Of a stretch of 64,000 bases of DNA, positions 9,032 to 17,794 are shown in pieces (positions within the stretch are counted from its first letter, which is position 1; each line of letters starts with the position of its first letter). A model generated the notes under the pieces. The model did not search any database. It saw only the letters and a program-made list of their open reading frames with translations, and was not told the DNA's origin. The DNA is from Perkinsela sp. pyNocScin1 (lineage: Eukaryota > Euglenozoa > Kinetoplastea > Prokinetoplastida > Perkinselidae), in contig CAXHTR010000002.1 in the NCBI GenBank assembly GCA_964019655.1, positions 186,001 to 250,000 of the forward strand. The letters are read 5' to 3'. The position numbers and the translations under genes are program-made.

Positions 9032-9331
9032 TTACGCGTAGCCGTAGAGCATGCGTCCGCGCTTGCGGAGGGCGTAGACGACGTCGAGGGCGGTGACGGT
9101 CGTGCGCTTGGAGTGCTCGGTGTAGGTGACAGAGTCACGGACGACGCCCTCGACGAACCCCTTGAGGATGCCGCGGACTTCTTCGTACATGACGCCGGAG
9201 ATGCGCTTGACACCACCGCGGCGGGCGAGGCGGCGGATGGCGGGCTTCGTGATACCGCGGATGTTGTCCTTGAGCGCGCGCTGCTGGCGGCGGATACCTT
9301 TTGCGTCACCGGATTTCTTACCTTTGGCCAT
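9032..9331 (-). CDS. Histone H4
   Basis: 99 aa from the ATG at 9331. The frame extends upstream to 9460 but [17 protein letters not shown] is the proper histone start. The core is clear: [59 protein letters not shown], ending YGYA. It packages DNA as part of the H3-H4 tetramer. The tail differs from the SGRGKGGKGLGK of most eukaryotes, as is usual in kinetoplastids. It is the last gene of a four-gene core-histone cluster. A pyrimidine-rich tract ending CTTATAG lies two bases before the ATG and could be a trans-splice acceptor. Confidence 0.98.
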   Translation of the reverse strand: MAKGKKSGDAKGIRRQQRALKDNIRGITKPAIRRLARRGGVKRISGVMYEEVRGILKGFVEGVVRDSVTYTEHSKRTTVTALDVVYALRKRGRMLYGYA

Positions 9332-9473
9332 TTCTATAAGTTGAAAAGAGAGAAATGATAGATGAAGGTTAAAAAGAATGGAGTGGCTCGTCGCGCTCTT
9401 TGAATATATCAGTGTAAACATTTTTTGAGATGTGTCTTGAAAGGAGACACTCTCTCTCATTTCTCAGACTCGC

Positions 9474-9896
9474 TTAGAAGCGCTCACCGCGGAGACGGCG
9501 GGCGAGCTGGATGTCCTTCGGCATGATGGTGACACGGCGGCCGTGGATGGCGCAGAGGCACGTATCGGCGAAAAGGTTGACGAGGTGGGCCTCGGTCGCC
9601 TCCTGCATCGCGAGAACGGCGCTCGCCTGGAAGCGGAGGCCGTCCTTGCCGGTCATGGCGATCTCGCGGACGATGCGCTGGAACGGCAGCTTGCGGAGGA
9701 GAAGGTCGGTGCCACGCTGGTAGCGGCGGATGTCACGGAGCGCGACGGTGCCGGGGCGGAAGCGGTGGGCCTTCTTCTGGTTCTGCGACGTCGACTGTGA
9801 GGCCTTCGCGGCGGCGGACTTCTTGCCCTTCGTGACGAGGACTTCGCGTGGGAGCTTGCCCGTGGACTTGCGAGAGGATTCCTTTGTGCGTGCCAT
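9474..9896 (-). CDS. Histone H3
   Basis: 140 aa from the ATG at 9896 ([13 protein letters not shown]); upstream in-frame sequence is ignored. The core carries [33 protein letters not shown] and [26 protein letters not shown] in place of the common STELLIRK matches kinetoplastid H3. The N-terminal tail keeps ARTK and an RKS block, then becomes a divergent Lys/Ala/Ser-rich stretch, so modification sites beyond K4 cannot be aligned confidently. The length is close to the usual 135-136. It lies between H2A and H4. Confidence 0.97.
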   Translation of the reverse strand: MARTKESSRKSTGKLPREVLVTKGKKSAAAKASQSTSQNQKKAHRFRPGTVALRDIRRYQRGTDLLLRKLPFQRIVREIAMTGKDGLRFQASAVLAMQEATEAHLVNLFADTCLCAIHGRRVTIMPKDIQLARRLRGERF

Positions 9897-10039
9897 TACG
9901 TAGAGAATAAAACTTATAAGAAAATAAAGAAAAGTAATCAATCGAGGATGATTTCTCACTTTTATTCTATGATATAGGGATTAAACGTTCACAGACATGG
10001 CACGAAGAGAAAGCGTGCGTATCAGTGTATTGAGTGCGC

Positions 10040-10417
10040 TTAGACCTGCTGGCTGGACGCAGTCTTGGCCGACTTCTTCTTAAGGGCGTCGTTGAGGTTG
10101 GGTGCGACACCGCCCTGCGTGAAGGTGACGTTGCCGAGGAGCTGGGAGAGCTCTTCGTCGTGGCGGACGGCGAGCGTCACGGCGCGCGGGGTGATGCGCT
10201 TCTTCTTGTGCTGCGCAGCGACCTTTCCGCTGATCTCGAGGAGCTCGGCGGTGAGGTACTCGAGGACGGCAGTCAGGTAGACTGGGGCGGCGGCGCCGAC
10301 GCGCTTCGTGTAGCGGCCCTTCTTGAGCATCGAGCGGACGCGGCCAACTGGGAAGATGAGGCCGGCCTTCTGGCTCACGGAGGTGGTCTTCTTGACAGCG
10401 GAGGACTTCTTTGCCAT
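10040..10417 (-). CDS. Histone H2A
   Basis: 125 aa from the ATG at 10417 ([10 protein letters not shown]). Diagnostic H2A blocks are [29 protein letters not shown] and LNDALKKK. The kinetoplastid-type stretch [20 protein letters not shown] replaces the usual [20 protein letters not shown]. It pairs with H2B in the nucleosome. No SQ(E/D)-phi phosphorylation motif of H2A.X type is seen at the C-terminus (ASSQQV). Confidence 0.97.
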   Translation of the reverse strand: MAKKSSAVKKTTSVSQKAGLIFPVGRVRSMLKKGRYTKRVGAAAPVYLTAVLEYLTAELLEISGKVAAQHKKKRITPRAVTLAVRHDEELSQLLGNVTFTQGGVAPNLNDALKKKSAKTASSQQV

Positions 10418-10566
10418 TGTAAAAGTATACGTCAGAAGTAGGAGAGGAAGTTTGGAGGCTGAAGCCAATAGAATCTCAGAAGATCAATATTATAGGATAA
10501 ACATTCGGCGCAGTACGAGCATACAAAGCAGAACGGGCTCGGTATGCTCACGCAGATCGGAAGCGC

Positions 10567-10896
10567 TTATTTGCTGGCGGCGATCTTGGCGACGGCCTTG
10601 GTGCCCTCGGCCATGGCGTGCTTCGCGAGCTCGCCCGGAAGGATGAGGCGGACGGCGGTCTGGATCTCGCGGGACGACATCGTCTGCGCCTTGTTGTAGC
10701 GCGTGAGCGAGGCGGCCTCGGTCGTGATGCGCTCGAAGAGGTCCTGAACGAAAGACGCCATGACGGTCATGCCTTTGCTGCTGAAGCCGATGTCCTTGTG
10801 GACGGCCTTGAGCGTCTTGTAGATGTAGCGGTTGAAGGACTGCTTGGCCTTGCGCTTGGAGCTGGATGCTGCGACTGCTTTCTGTGAGCGTGCCAT
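10567..10896 (-). CDS. Histone H2B
   Basis: 109 aa from the ATG at 10896 ([16 protein letters not shown]). Core features are [35 protein letters not shown] and [19 protein letters not shown], ending with AMAEGTKAV. The short N-terminal tail is typical of kinetoplastid H2B. It is first in transcription order in the H2B-H2A-H3-H4 cluster; spacings between coding regions are about 140-150 bases. Confidence 0.97.
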   Translation of the reverse strand: MARSQKAVAASSSKRKAKQSFNRYIYKTLKAVHKDIGFSSKGMTVMASFVQDLFERITTEAASLTRYNKAQTMSSREIQTAVRLILPGELAKHAMAEGTKAVAKIAASK

Positions 10897-11319
10897 TGGA
10901 ATAGTAAAAGTGGAATGAAGAGAGGAGAGTATGGCTGTGTCGAGGTGAGCGAAAGTTTGAATGATCATTCGCTGTTCATATACACGGTGTATGATGCTAA
11001 GGCATTGAAGTGTAAGTGATTTCTGATGGAAACTAATCTGATAACAATAGACTCACTTTATCGATCTCACGTAACTTCCGAGCATAATCTGCTTTCTACA
11101 GAAGTTCCTCGTATTCACGTGCGCTTGCTCAGATCTTCACCTCTGCATGAATAATTGAATTTTGCCATAAAAAAAGTAAAAGCATTTACTCACTCCAGAT
11201 ATATAACAGACGTTTCAGATTACAATGGTGCAAGATAGCGGTGCTTCAACGCATGCAGCGGCTAAGTGCGTTCTCATTCAAAGATCCTACACTTCCCACT
11301 AAAAGTTTCATTGAGACCC
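10897..11319. other. Spacer upstream of the histone cluster
   Basis: About 420 AT-rich bases between the C2H2 zinc-finger gene and H2B. A pyrimidine-rich tract on the minus strand precedes the H2B start. I see no separate gene, tRNA or repeat. Confidence 0.45.
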
Positions 11320-12447
11320 TTACGCGATCTTCAGAACTTTTTCCTCTATGCCATAGATAGCATTCCGAATCCGGCGCTGAATGTGCAGAAATCGCCGGCG
11401 ATGTGCTTGTTCGACACAGTCCATTGCCTGGAGCTTTTCGAGAACTTTAGACGCCTGGTGGATACCTTCCTTCACATCAAGAAGCTTCGGGTCATCTTCG
11501 GTAGCATCTTGCAGGTTATCTCTGAGCAAGTGCAAGCTAAAGTAGTACGAGGACCACTTCATGAGGAGCGATGTGACGGCATTGATGTCATTCGCACACT
11601 CGGTCTGCTTCGGCTTCTCTGGCAAGTCACTTTGCCTCTGTGTCTTCTTTCGCTCAAGGAAGCGCTTCGCTCGGGCGACTGCCGGCGCATCGCGCTTGGG
11701 TTCAATCACTGCCTGTGTGGTCTGCTTCTCTGCGATAGTATCGCCCGTGTGGCTCACCAAGTAGTGATTTCGCAGTGCATCGAGGCTTTCTATCCCAATG
11801 CTGCACACAGGGCACTTTGCTGGCAAAACGCGCAGAATAGGCTCAACTTCTTCGATTGTGACTTTTGACGTGGCAAGTGCCTTGATGAAAGCATCGGAAG
11901 ACCCCTTCTGATAGCGCAGAAAATATTTCGAGTGGAAGATATTCCATAAAAAGCGACCGCAGGACCCGACGTAGCGGAAATCCTCGCTGAGAATGTGCAT
12001 CTGGCAGGAGGCGAACTCTGATGGGGTCAGGAAGACGCCCTGCGCAAATGGCACTGTGTCTGATGACGCGAATGTTGACATGAAGTCTGCAATTTCGAAG
12101 TCTGCGCCGTTTGGTCGGGACTGTGAGACCTCAGGACGCACAAGCGCCCGATCATCGTCAGAAAGCAGCGATGGGCCAACGTGTGAGAATTTCTCGAGAA
12201 AGCGCTCAACATTGGCCTTTGTCGAATGTCGCTCAACAAAGCTTTGAGCGATGTCTGTGGCGAGCATATAGAAATCACTGATCTCCTTCGGGGATGTTGG
12301 CCGCTCAACAGGGAGAACTACGATATGTACAAAGGAAACTCGCAGTGGATGAGCGACAATGATGGCTTTGGGAGATCGGGCGACAACCATCGCGTCGGCC
12401 ACAGCTATATCGACGCTCGAGGTAGTAAAAGGTGTAAGTTGGAGCAT
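11320..12447 (-). CDS. Protein with one C2H2 zinc-finger motif, function unknown
   Basis: 375 aa from the ATG at 12447. A single C2H2-like motif lies near residue 210: CPVCSIGIESLDALRNHYLVSH with spacing C-x2-C-x13-H-x4-H. The region after it is rich in Lys/Arg/Glu (ARAKRFLERKKTQRQ) and the C-terminal 100 residues are predicted helical (LLRDNLQDATEDDPKLLDV). The N-terminal 200 residues match nothing I know. A nucleic-acid or zinc-binding role is plausible but not shown. It lies between the histones and the deubiquitinase gene, same strand. Confidence 0.75.
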   Translation of the reverse strand: MLQLTPFTTSSVDIAVADAMVVARSPKAIIVAHPLRVSFVHIVVLPVERPTSPKEISDFYMLATDIAQSFVERHSTKANVERFLEKFSHVGPSLLSDDDRALVRPEVSQSRPNGADFEIADFMSTFASSDTVPFAQGVFLTPSEFASCQMHILSEDFRYVGSCGRFLWNIFHSKYFLRYQKGSSDAFIKALATSKVTIEEVEPILRVLPAKCPVCSIGIESLDALRNHYLVSHTGDTIAEKQTTQAVIEPKRDAPAVARAKRFLERKKTQRQSDLPEKPKQTECANDINAVTSLLMKWSSYYFSLHLLRDNLQDATEDDPKLLDVKEGIHQASKVLEKLQAMDCVEQAHRRRFLHIQRRIRNAIYGIEEKVLKIA

Positions 12448-12615
12448 GATATGTGAAGAAGGAAACGCGAAACAGGGAAATCACTTGAACGAAAAAAATT
12501 AAAGTGAACCAAAATTTAACCCTGGCTACAGCACCCAGTACACAATTATAGGCCTTAACACAAGCTGGCAGCTCGGTCAACAGTGGCCCATTCCATGATC
12601 ATCACCGCAAAATTT

Positions 12616-13920
12616 TTATTCGTCGACGCGCTTGTAGAGTAAAACGTACGCCGAGTGCGACTCGCCACCGCCATTCAACCGCTTGATGTCCTCTTCAGAG
12701 ACAACAGACGAGTTCGTATCGTCGATGACCACCCAGAAAGATTTTTTGACTGTCTTATCGCCTTCAGTCACGGTCACTTCTTTCTTTGTCCATGCGATAT
12801 AGTGGCCACTGTCCGCTGTCCGGCCCTTGTGCGAGACGACGCACTGCAGGGCGTACTCTGTGTGTTGGAGCGACCCGTCCTTCTCGGCGCCACTCTCCAA
12901 AAAGCGCTTGGTCTGCAGCATCATGGGAAAATTTACAGGCCGGAGAATCTTGGCGCGCTGCGAGGTGTCCTGCCGCCACGTAAATCGAGCGATCTGCACA
13001 AAGATGTACTTTGGGAGCGACTTGATTGTGCTCGAGCGTTCCCAGAGCGCATTTCGCTGGAGTACATCTGAGTGCTTCTCGACGATTTCCTTTTCAAAAG
13101 AGTTTTGAATGCCCTGCTCTAGCGTGGCAGTGTCTGCGTGCAATCTGCAAATGAGCATCAGTTGGTCGGAGACTTGTGACGATGTCTCTTTCTGCGTGTC
13201 CGCCTCGCCCTCGGTGCATGCGAACTTGTCAGTGATCTGTACGCGGAATAAGTTGTCGAATGCGACACTGTTTTTCTCGCCTGATGGGGTCATTCCTTGT
13301 TCGACGACGCCGAGAAGTGTGCTGAGAGCCTCCTGGGCGTCGTGCTGCAGGAGTTGGCCTTCAGATGACCGCTGCGCGAAGGCAGGAAAGGACTGATGGA
13401 AACCTTGAAGGAACGCCAGTGGTGCGAGATCCCCGAGTTTGTGCAGTTCGTCGTTCGGCGAAAGCATGCTTTGCAGCAGCGTGCCGAAGGCTTCGTCTTG
13501 CGCCCCTCTCGTGGTCATAAAATCAGCGATTTCCGGTATAGTCCGGAGCATCTGTACTGAGGCGTTTAGATAGCACGTGTTGCCGAGGTTCGGAATGCCG
13601 GCAATGTCTTTGTGCATGATTTGTCGCATTTGGTCGTCGGGCGACGCGACTGCCGATGGGCTTTGCCCTTGTGCTTCTGATGCAATTTCTGTTGGCTTCT
13701 CGGCACTACCGATGAGGAGAAGGCGCTGTTTTCCTGTGATAATACCCTCGGGAAGCTTCTCGCTATCCGAAAACTTGGCCCCAAGGAGCTTCTGGCGCTT
13801 CACTGCCACGTGGGTCTGCGCGGCGATGGCCTCCCTGAGCTCAGCTCCAGTCATCGCATCGTGTGCCTCGATGCCCACAACATTGCTTCCCCACTTGATC
13901 GAAACAGTGTGATTGGACAT
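12616..13920 (-). CDS. Proteasome-associated ubiquitin hydrolase, Ubp6/USP14 type
   Basis: 434 aa. Residues about 4-75 form an N-terminal ubiquitin-like domain (VSIKWGSNVVGIEAHDAMTG, QKLLGAKFSDSEKLPEG), used by Ubp6/USP14 to dock on the proteasome base. The USP catalytic domain follows, with the nucleophile box GIPNLGNTCYLNASVQML (Cys near 116), the His box DSGHYIAWTKK (near 373), the acidic residue in WVVIDDTNSSVV, and the closing ESHSAYVLLYKR. It removes ubiquitin from substrates at the 26S proteasome. The C-terminus is compact compared with human USP14. Two proteasome core subunits are also in this window. Confidence 0.93.
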   Translation of the reverse strand: MSNHTVSIKWGSNVVGIEAHDAMTGAELREAIAAQTHVAVKRQKLLGAKFSDSEKLPEGIITGKQRLLLIGSAEKPTEIASEAQGQSPSAVASPDDQMRQIMHKDIAGIPNLGNTCYLNASVQMLRTIPEIADFMTTRGAQDEAFGTLLQSMLSPNDELHKLGDLAPLAFLQGFHQSFPAFAQRSSEGQLLQHDAQEALSTLLGVVEQGMTPSGEKNSVAFDNLFRVQITDKFACTEGEADTQKETSSQVSDQLMLICRLHADTATLEQGIQNSFEKEIVEKHSDVLQRNALWERSSTIKSLPKYIFVQIARFTWRQDTSQRAKILRPVNFPMMLQTKRFLESGAEKDGSLQHTEYALQCVVSHKGRTADSGHYIAWTKKEVTVTEGDKTVKKSFWVVIDDTNSSVVSEEDIKRLNGGGESHSAYVLLYKRVDE

Positions 13921-13992
13921 AAGAGCTCTAAAATACTAAAAGAGAAGAATTTTTAAGGCGCTCATGCAGAAAAGAGATCCAAGGCGGTGGTG

Positions 13993-14691
13993 TCAGTCGT
14001 CCATAAAAATCAGGTTGTCTTTATCGGGCCTCGGATGCTTTTTTAGCATTTCGTAGCGGTTCTCCGCGATCCGCGTGTGGCATATAGTCAATCTGTTGTC
14101 CTTGATGTTTTCGTTACGGAGCTCCACGTGGAACTCTGACTCGCTCTCTGTCATCTCTGACATTTCGTCGATGTCTTGCTGCTTTATGGCAGACTCGTAC
14201 ACGGGGTAGGTGAACTTGCTCATATCAACCATTTCTTCTTCATCGCTTGTTGTCGCTGGCTTTTCAAAGTATTTGCTCTTCTTCACGCGCTTGGGCAATG
14301 CTTCCTTCGCTTCTTTGGCTTTGTAGGGCGTTCTGTGTGTCTGCTGTGTGCTCCGCCGAAAGAGGTTCTGCGTGTCTGCGGACTCTGCGCGATCGTAGCG
14401 GTCATCATAGTGACAGGATGCCACATCGAGGTCGGTGTAGGACTCGTCATGGCTCTGTACTGGCTCTCGGGGAACGATGACGCGCCCGTTGCAGCACTGC
14501 ATGTTCACAGCGCTTTCGCTTGACTTGGGCACTGCTGATGTATCGACGCGCACACGGCGCGGGCCAAGCGTGGGCGCTGGCGGCAAATCGCTTTGAACAA
14601 CGCGGATGGACCCACGGCCAGAGCTGACCATCTGCTGTGCGTGCTGTGTGTCAGCCTCTTCAGTTGAGACACGAATACAGCGTGGCTTCAT
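13993..14691 (-). CDS. Unknown, probably largely disordered protein
   Basis: 232 aa from the ATG at 14691. It is rich in charged and polar residues, with a basic patch (KRVKKSKYFEKP) followed by an acidic segment (TTSDEEEMVDMSKF) and another (DEMSEMTESESEFHVEL). There is no signal, membrane span or known domain. The C-terminal 40 residues (TICHTRIAENRYEMLKKHPR) look more ordered. A nuclear or RNA-related role is conceivable from composition only. It is co-directional with Ubp6, separated by about 70 bases. Confidence 0.6.
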   Translation of the reverse strand: MKPRCIRVSTEEADTQHAQQMVSSGRGSIRVVQSDLPPAPTLGPRRVRVDTSAVPKSSESAVNMQCCNGRVIVPREPVQSHDESYTDLDVASCHYDDRYDRAESADTQNLFRRSTQQTHRTPYKAKEAKEALPKRVKKSKYFEKPATTSDEEEMVDMSKFTYPVYESAIKQQDIDEMSEMTESESEFHVELRNENIKDNRLTICHTRIAENRYEMLKKHPRPDKDNLIFMDD

Positions 14692-14803
14692 CTGTGGTGC
14701 ATCTTTGTAATGAAAAGTAAAGACTTCAGCTAGAATACGAAAGACAAGCGCACAAAAAAGATCTCTACATGCGCTAGTTGAGCAAAGCTATGCTGAACCA
14801 TAA

Positions 14804-14995
14804 TCAGTCGATCGAGTGGAACAGGATGTTGCACCGCTCTGATGTGCGCTCGACAACAACGCCTGGCCAGTCTCGGAACGACGTGTGCCTCCCTTTTTCA
14901 TCCGTAAACATGTCTCGAGGCGTTACACCCTCGATGAGCTCTTCCATCAGAAGCTGATTCTTGTCCGTTATCTCATGGCTTCGCTTCATGGACAT
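14804..14995 (-). CDS. Mini-ORF resembling the LRR family's N-terminal cap alone
   Basis: 63 aa; ATG at 14995 or 14989. After a polar start, NQLLMEELIEGVTPRDMF and RDWPGVVVERTSERC align with the cap of full members, for example QALMELFVQSFQDDHGIF and CEWMGIVCDDEG at 55408..56397. No signal-like hydrophobic start and no repeats follow; the frame stops right after the cap. It may be a remnant of an LRR gene that once sat here, or a stand-alone cap peptide. It sits alone among housekeeping genes about 6 kb from the left LRR cluster. Confidence 0.5.
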   Translation of the reverse strand: MSMKRSHEITDKNQLLMEELIEGVTPRDMFTDEKGRHTSFRDWPGVVVERTSERCNILFHSID

Positions 14996-15215
14996 TCATT
15001 TTGTCTTACAACAGGATATAAAACGGAAATATTCGTTCTTTGAATTTACATTGTCACGTTATGATGCTACTCGGGAGATTCGAAAGCATAGAGTTCCGCG
15101 CAGTCACCAGCTCCTTTCATTGCGAATGGGCTGGCCTATACTACACGCTGCCAACCTGTGCTTCGCTAACTTGAATGCAAAAGCACTCATCAGCGCTGCG
15201 ATACATCTGGCCTGG

Positions 15216-16907
15216 TTATCGCCCTCGACCTCGTCCTCTGCCCCTGCCGCGACCCCTTCCTCTTCCACGGCCGCGACCCCTCGAGCGCTCCGTGCGCACA
15301 GATCGCGGTGGCGGCGGCGGGGACGCTGCGATAGCAGCACTGCGTGAAAGAAAGAAAGCATACAGATCTGGGCAGTACTCTTTGCCGAAAACCTGGAAGA
15401 TCACATCGGCCTCCTGAATAGACTCCGGCGTGAGAAAGAGCTCTGGGTGAAGCACAAGGGCGCGCTGGAAAAGCGCGTTGGCGAGCGCCTGATGCGACAC
15501 GTGTGCCTGAAATCGCGCGATGCTGTACAGGACACGACGCACTTCCGAAGCGTCGTAGAGAGGCAGAAGCTCCCGGCAGCGGTCCCAAAGGCACGTGAGT
15601 AGCGGCACGTGGCGGTACTGGATGCGCGCGAAGGCGTGCAGGACCTCGACGACACCCTTCACCGAGAAGTCGTGGACGACGGTCAGTGCGTGCTCTGAGA
15701 GCTTTTGGAAGAGCTCCTCGTCTGCCAGACTAAAGAATTCGAGGGAACTCACAACAGTGGCTATGTCCCGCGCAGTATGATCTGGCACGACGGCGAGTGC
15801 GCGCTCTGCGAGCGCGTCGAAGAGCTCTGGCGAGTTCACGTGGAGCCGCCGGAAGCTCTGCAGCGTGATCGCGACGTACCGCGCGCTAAAGTCGCTCATG
15901 ATCTCCGAGCAGCGCGTGGACAGGTGCTGTACGAGTGACTCAAACTTGTAGCCGAGCATAGAGAACGAGTGCAGGACAGACGTGACCTGCAGCGCACTCA
16001 TGTGGAAAGAGAGAATGTTCGCTCGGTTGGCGAGCTGCTTGATAAACTTTTCGTCCTGCAGGCGCAGACGTGCGAAGCCGAAGAGGACCATGCAGAACTC
16101 CTCTGGCGGGAATGCGAGCCCGTCGCGCCCCTTCTTGATAATATTAAACATAAGCGCGTTGGTGAGCGTCGGCGTGCGGATGCGCGCTTTCGCGACAGAG
16201 TCGATCAGCGGCACAAGACTTTCCTTTGTGAAGCTGCCTGCGGCTGACAGCGTCATAATACGCCTTGTGAGCGCGAAGAACAGCCGCTCGTTCGAGTACC
16301 GGACCTTGGCGAACGAGGACACCACATGTGTCACTGTTTTTGCATCCATGAACTTGCAGGCTCCTTCGACCTTGCCGGCGACCCGCTCGATGATTTCTTT
16401 GGCGTCCTTTGAGTTCGCTGCGGCGCAAGAGAAGATGACGGCACCCATGTCGTTCATCTGGAGCATGGATATGTGGCGCTTGATCCACACGAGGCACTGC
16501 GAAACGACCGCGTCGTTCGCGTTGAACCCAAAGTAAGTGGCGTTTGCGAGGAGCTGTATAACGTAGCGCGGCGTCAGTGCATTCACCGAGTCGGTGCCCC
16601 CTGTAGCTGCGACGTTGACTGAGGCGATGCGGCGGCGCGCCTCGATGGCTATCGTATCGTTGGACACCTGCAAGTGCGTCTTTTTCATCTGGGTTGTGTC
16701 GATGACGATGCGCTTGATCGCGTGGACTTCTGATATGGAAGAGCTGACCGGCCGTAGCGAGTCACCAGGCATGATGTCACCGCCGTAGGACGGCGCCTTT
16801 GTGATCGCAGGGGCACTTGGCACGGCACGGTTGACAACCTGTGGGAGCGGGCTCCGCTGCGGCCCGACGACTACCCATCGGCTTCGAATGGATTGGTGGC
16901 GCAGCAT
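15216..16907 (-). CDS. Helical-repeat RNA-binding-like protein with RG-dipeptide tail
   Basis: 563 aa from the ATG at 16907. From about residue 110 to 500 it is built of roughly 35-40 residue helical units with recurring patterns such as VVSSFAKVRYSNERLFFAL, LHSFSMLGYKFESLVQHL, LQSFRRLHVNSPELFDAL and LHAFARIQYRHVPLL. These are typical of octotricopeptide/FASTK-RAP-like mitochondrial RNA-binding proteins. No RAP domain is evident. The C-terminus has a proline run (PPPPP) and then about ten consecutive Arg-Gly pairs, an RNA-binding and methylation-type tail. A role in mitochondrial RNA processing, for example the RNA-editing substrate-binding complexes, is an inference. Confidence 0.75.
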   Translation of the reverse strand: MLRHQSIRSRWVVVGPQRSPLPQVVNRAVPSAPAITKAPSYGGDIMPGDSLRPVSSSISEVHAIKRIVIDTTQMKKTHLQVSNDTIAIEARRRIASVNVAATGGTDSVNALTPRYVIQLLANATYFGFNANDAVVSQCLVWIKRHISMLQMNDMGAVIFSCAAANSKDAKEIIERVAGKVEGACKFMDAKTVTHVVSSFAKVRYSNERLFFALTRRIMTLSAAGSFTKESLVPLIDSVAKARIRTPTLTNALMFNIIKKGRDGLAFPPEEFCMVLFGFARLRLQDEKFIKQLANRANILSFHMSALQVTSVLHSFSMLGYKFESLVQHLSTRCSEIMSDFSARYVAITLQSFRRLHVNSPELFDALAERALAVVPDHTARDIATVVSSLEFFSLADEELFQKLSEHALTVVHDFSVKGVVEVLHAFARIQYRHVPLLTCLWDRCRELLPLYDASEVRRVLYSIARFQAHVSHQALANALFQRALVLHPELFLTPESIQEADVIFQVFGKEYCPDLYAFFLSRSAAIAASPPPPPRSVRTERSRGRGRGRGRGRGRGRGRGRGR

Positions 16908-17024
16908 CAGAGGATCATTTTAGGCTATAAGCGTCAAAAATAGTTTGAATATATGTGTATGACGGGAAGCCTTGCTACTGGCATTGGACGCTTTAAGCTT
17001 GTATTCACAAGTTACGATATAAAA

Positions 17025-17705
17025 CTATCGTATAACAGCAGTGGGACAAAAGAATACTGCCCTGCCTCGCGCTACCTCATCTGGGCTGACACTCCGAATT
17101 TCTTTGATACGCATTCCAGGACCGGTTAGGTCCACTGTGGCTAAATTTTCGGGAATATTATGAACGTAAAGCGTCTTCTGTTGGACCAGATTGTTATAAA
17201 GGGCTAAATTTATGAGGAACCGCGGTAGATTTGTCATGTCAAGTGTTCCTGTGATTCGATTCCAATAGATGTACAATGATTTAAGCAAGGGTGGAAGGTA
17301 CCTCAAGTCAATTGATCCATAGATCCTGTTGTATTCGAGGCTGATAAAACGTGCTTGCGCTGGGAGACAACGAGTGCGTACCTCGTACGACTGCTTGCAT
17401 CGCATGATACTGAGAATTTCAACGCCAGGTGGCACGTATTGGATCTGAAAATTGGCAAAATCTCTTTCTGAATAGATAATTTTCTTGATCATGCCATTCA
17501 CGCATTTTACTCCTGTCCAATTAACGCAAATATGGCCCGTCAGATTGTTGTGCGAAATATCCATCTTGTGCTCCAAGCTGAGATTTGTATAGAAGGCTTG
17601 CATGAGAATTGACTGCATGAGACCGTCTGCGTCGCTCGGAAATTGCTCTGCACACATCAACAAGTGCACAAGAAGCATGAGATCAATATGAAATACAAAC
17701 CACAT
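17025..17705 (-). CDS. Short-type LRR family protein isolated among housekeeping genes
   Basis: 226 aa from the ATG at 17705. Alternative starts are 17756 and 17678; the last gives the compact signal MLLVHLLMCAEQFPSD. The cap has CVNWTGVKCVNGMIKKII. Repeats include YVPPGVEILSIMRC, CLPAQARFISLEYNRIYGSI, YLPPLLKSLYIYWNRITGTL and NLPRFLINLALYNN, then the terminal unit TLYVHNIPENLATVDL. The layout matches the short members at 51620..52303 and 58940..59585. It lies between the RG-tail protein and Rad21, so it was inserted or left behind outside the two LRR regions. Confidence 0.75.
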   Translation of the reverse strand: MWFVFHIDLMLLVHLLMCAEQFPSDADGLMQSILMQAFYTNLSLEHKMDISHNNLTGHICVNWTGVKCVNGMIKKIIYSERDFANFQIQYVPPGVEILSIMRCKQSYEVRTRCLPAQARFISLEYNRIYGSIDLRYLPPLLKSLYIYWNRITGTLDMTNLPRFLINLALYNNLVQQKTLYVHNIPENLATVDLTGPGMRIKEIRSVSPDEVARGRAVFFCPTAVIR

Positions 17706-17794
17706 TATCGATAGACCAGCACAGGCTAATTCAAATTCAAAAAATTCATATTGCAACTAAGCGATGTTCCATTAAGCCCAATCATTCTACCATA

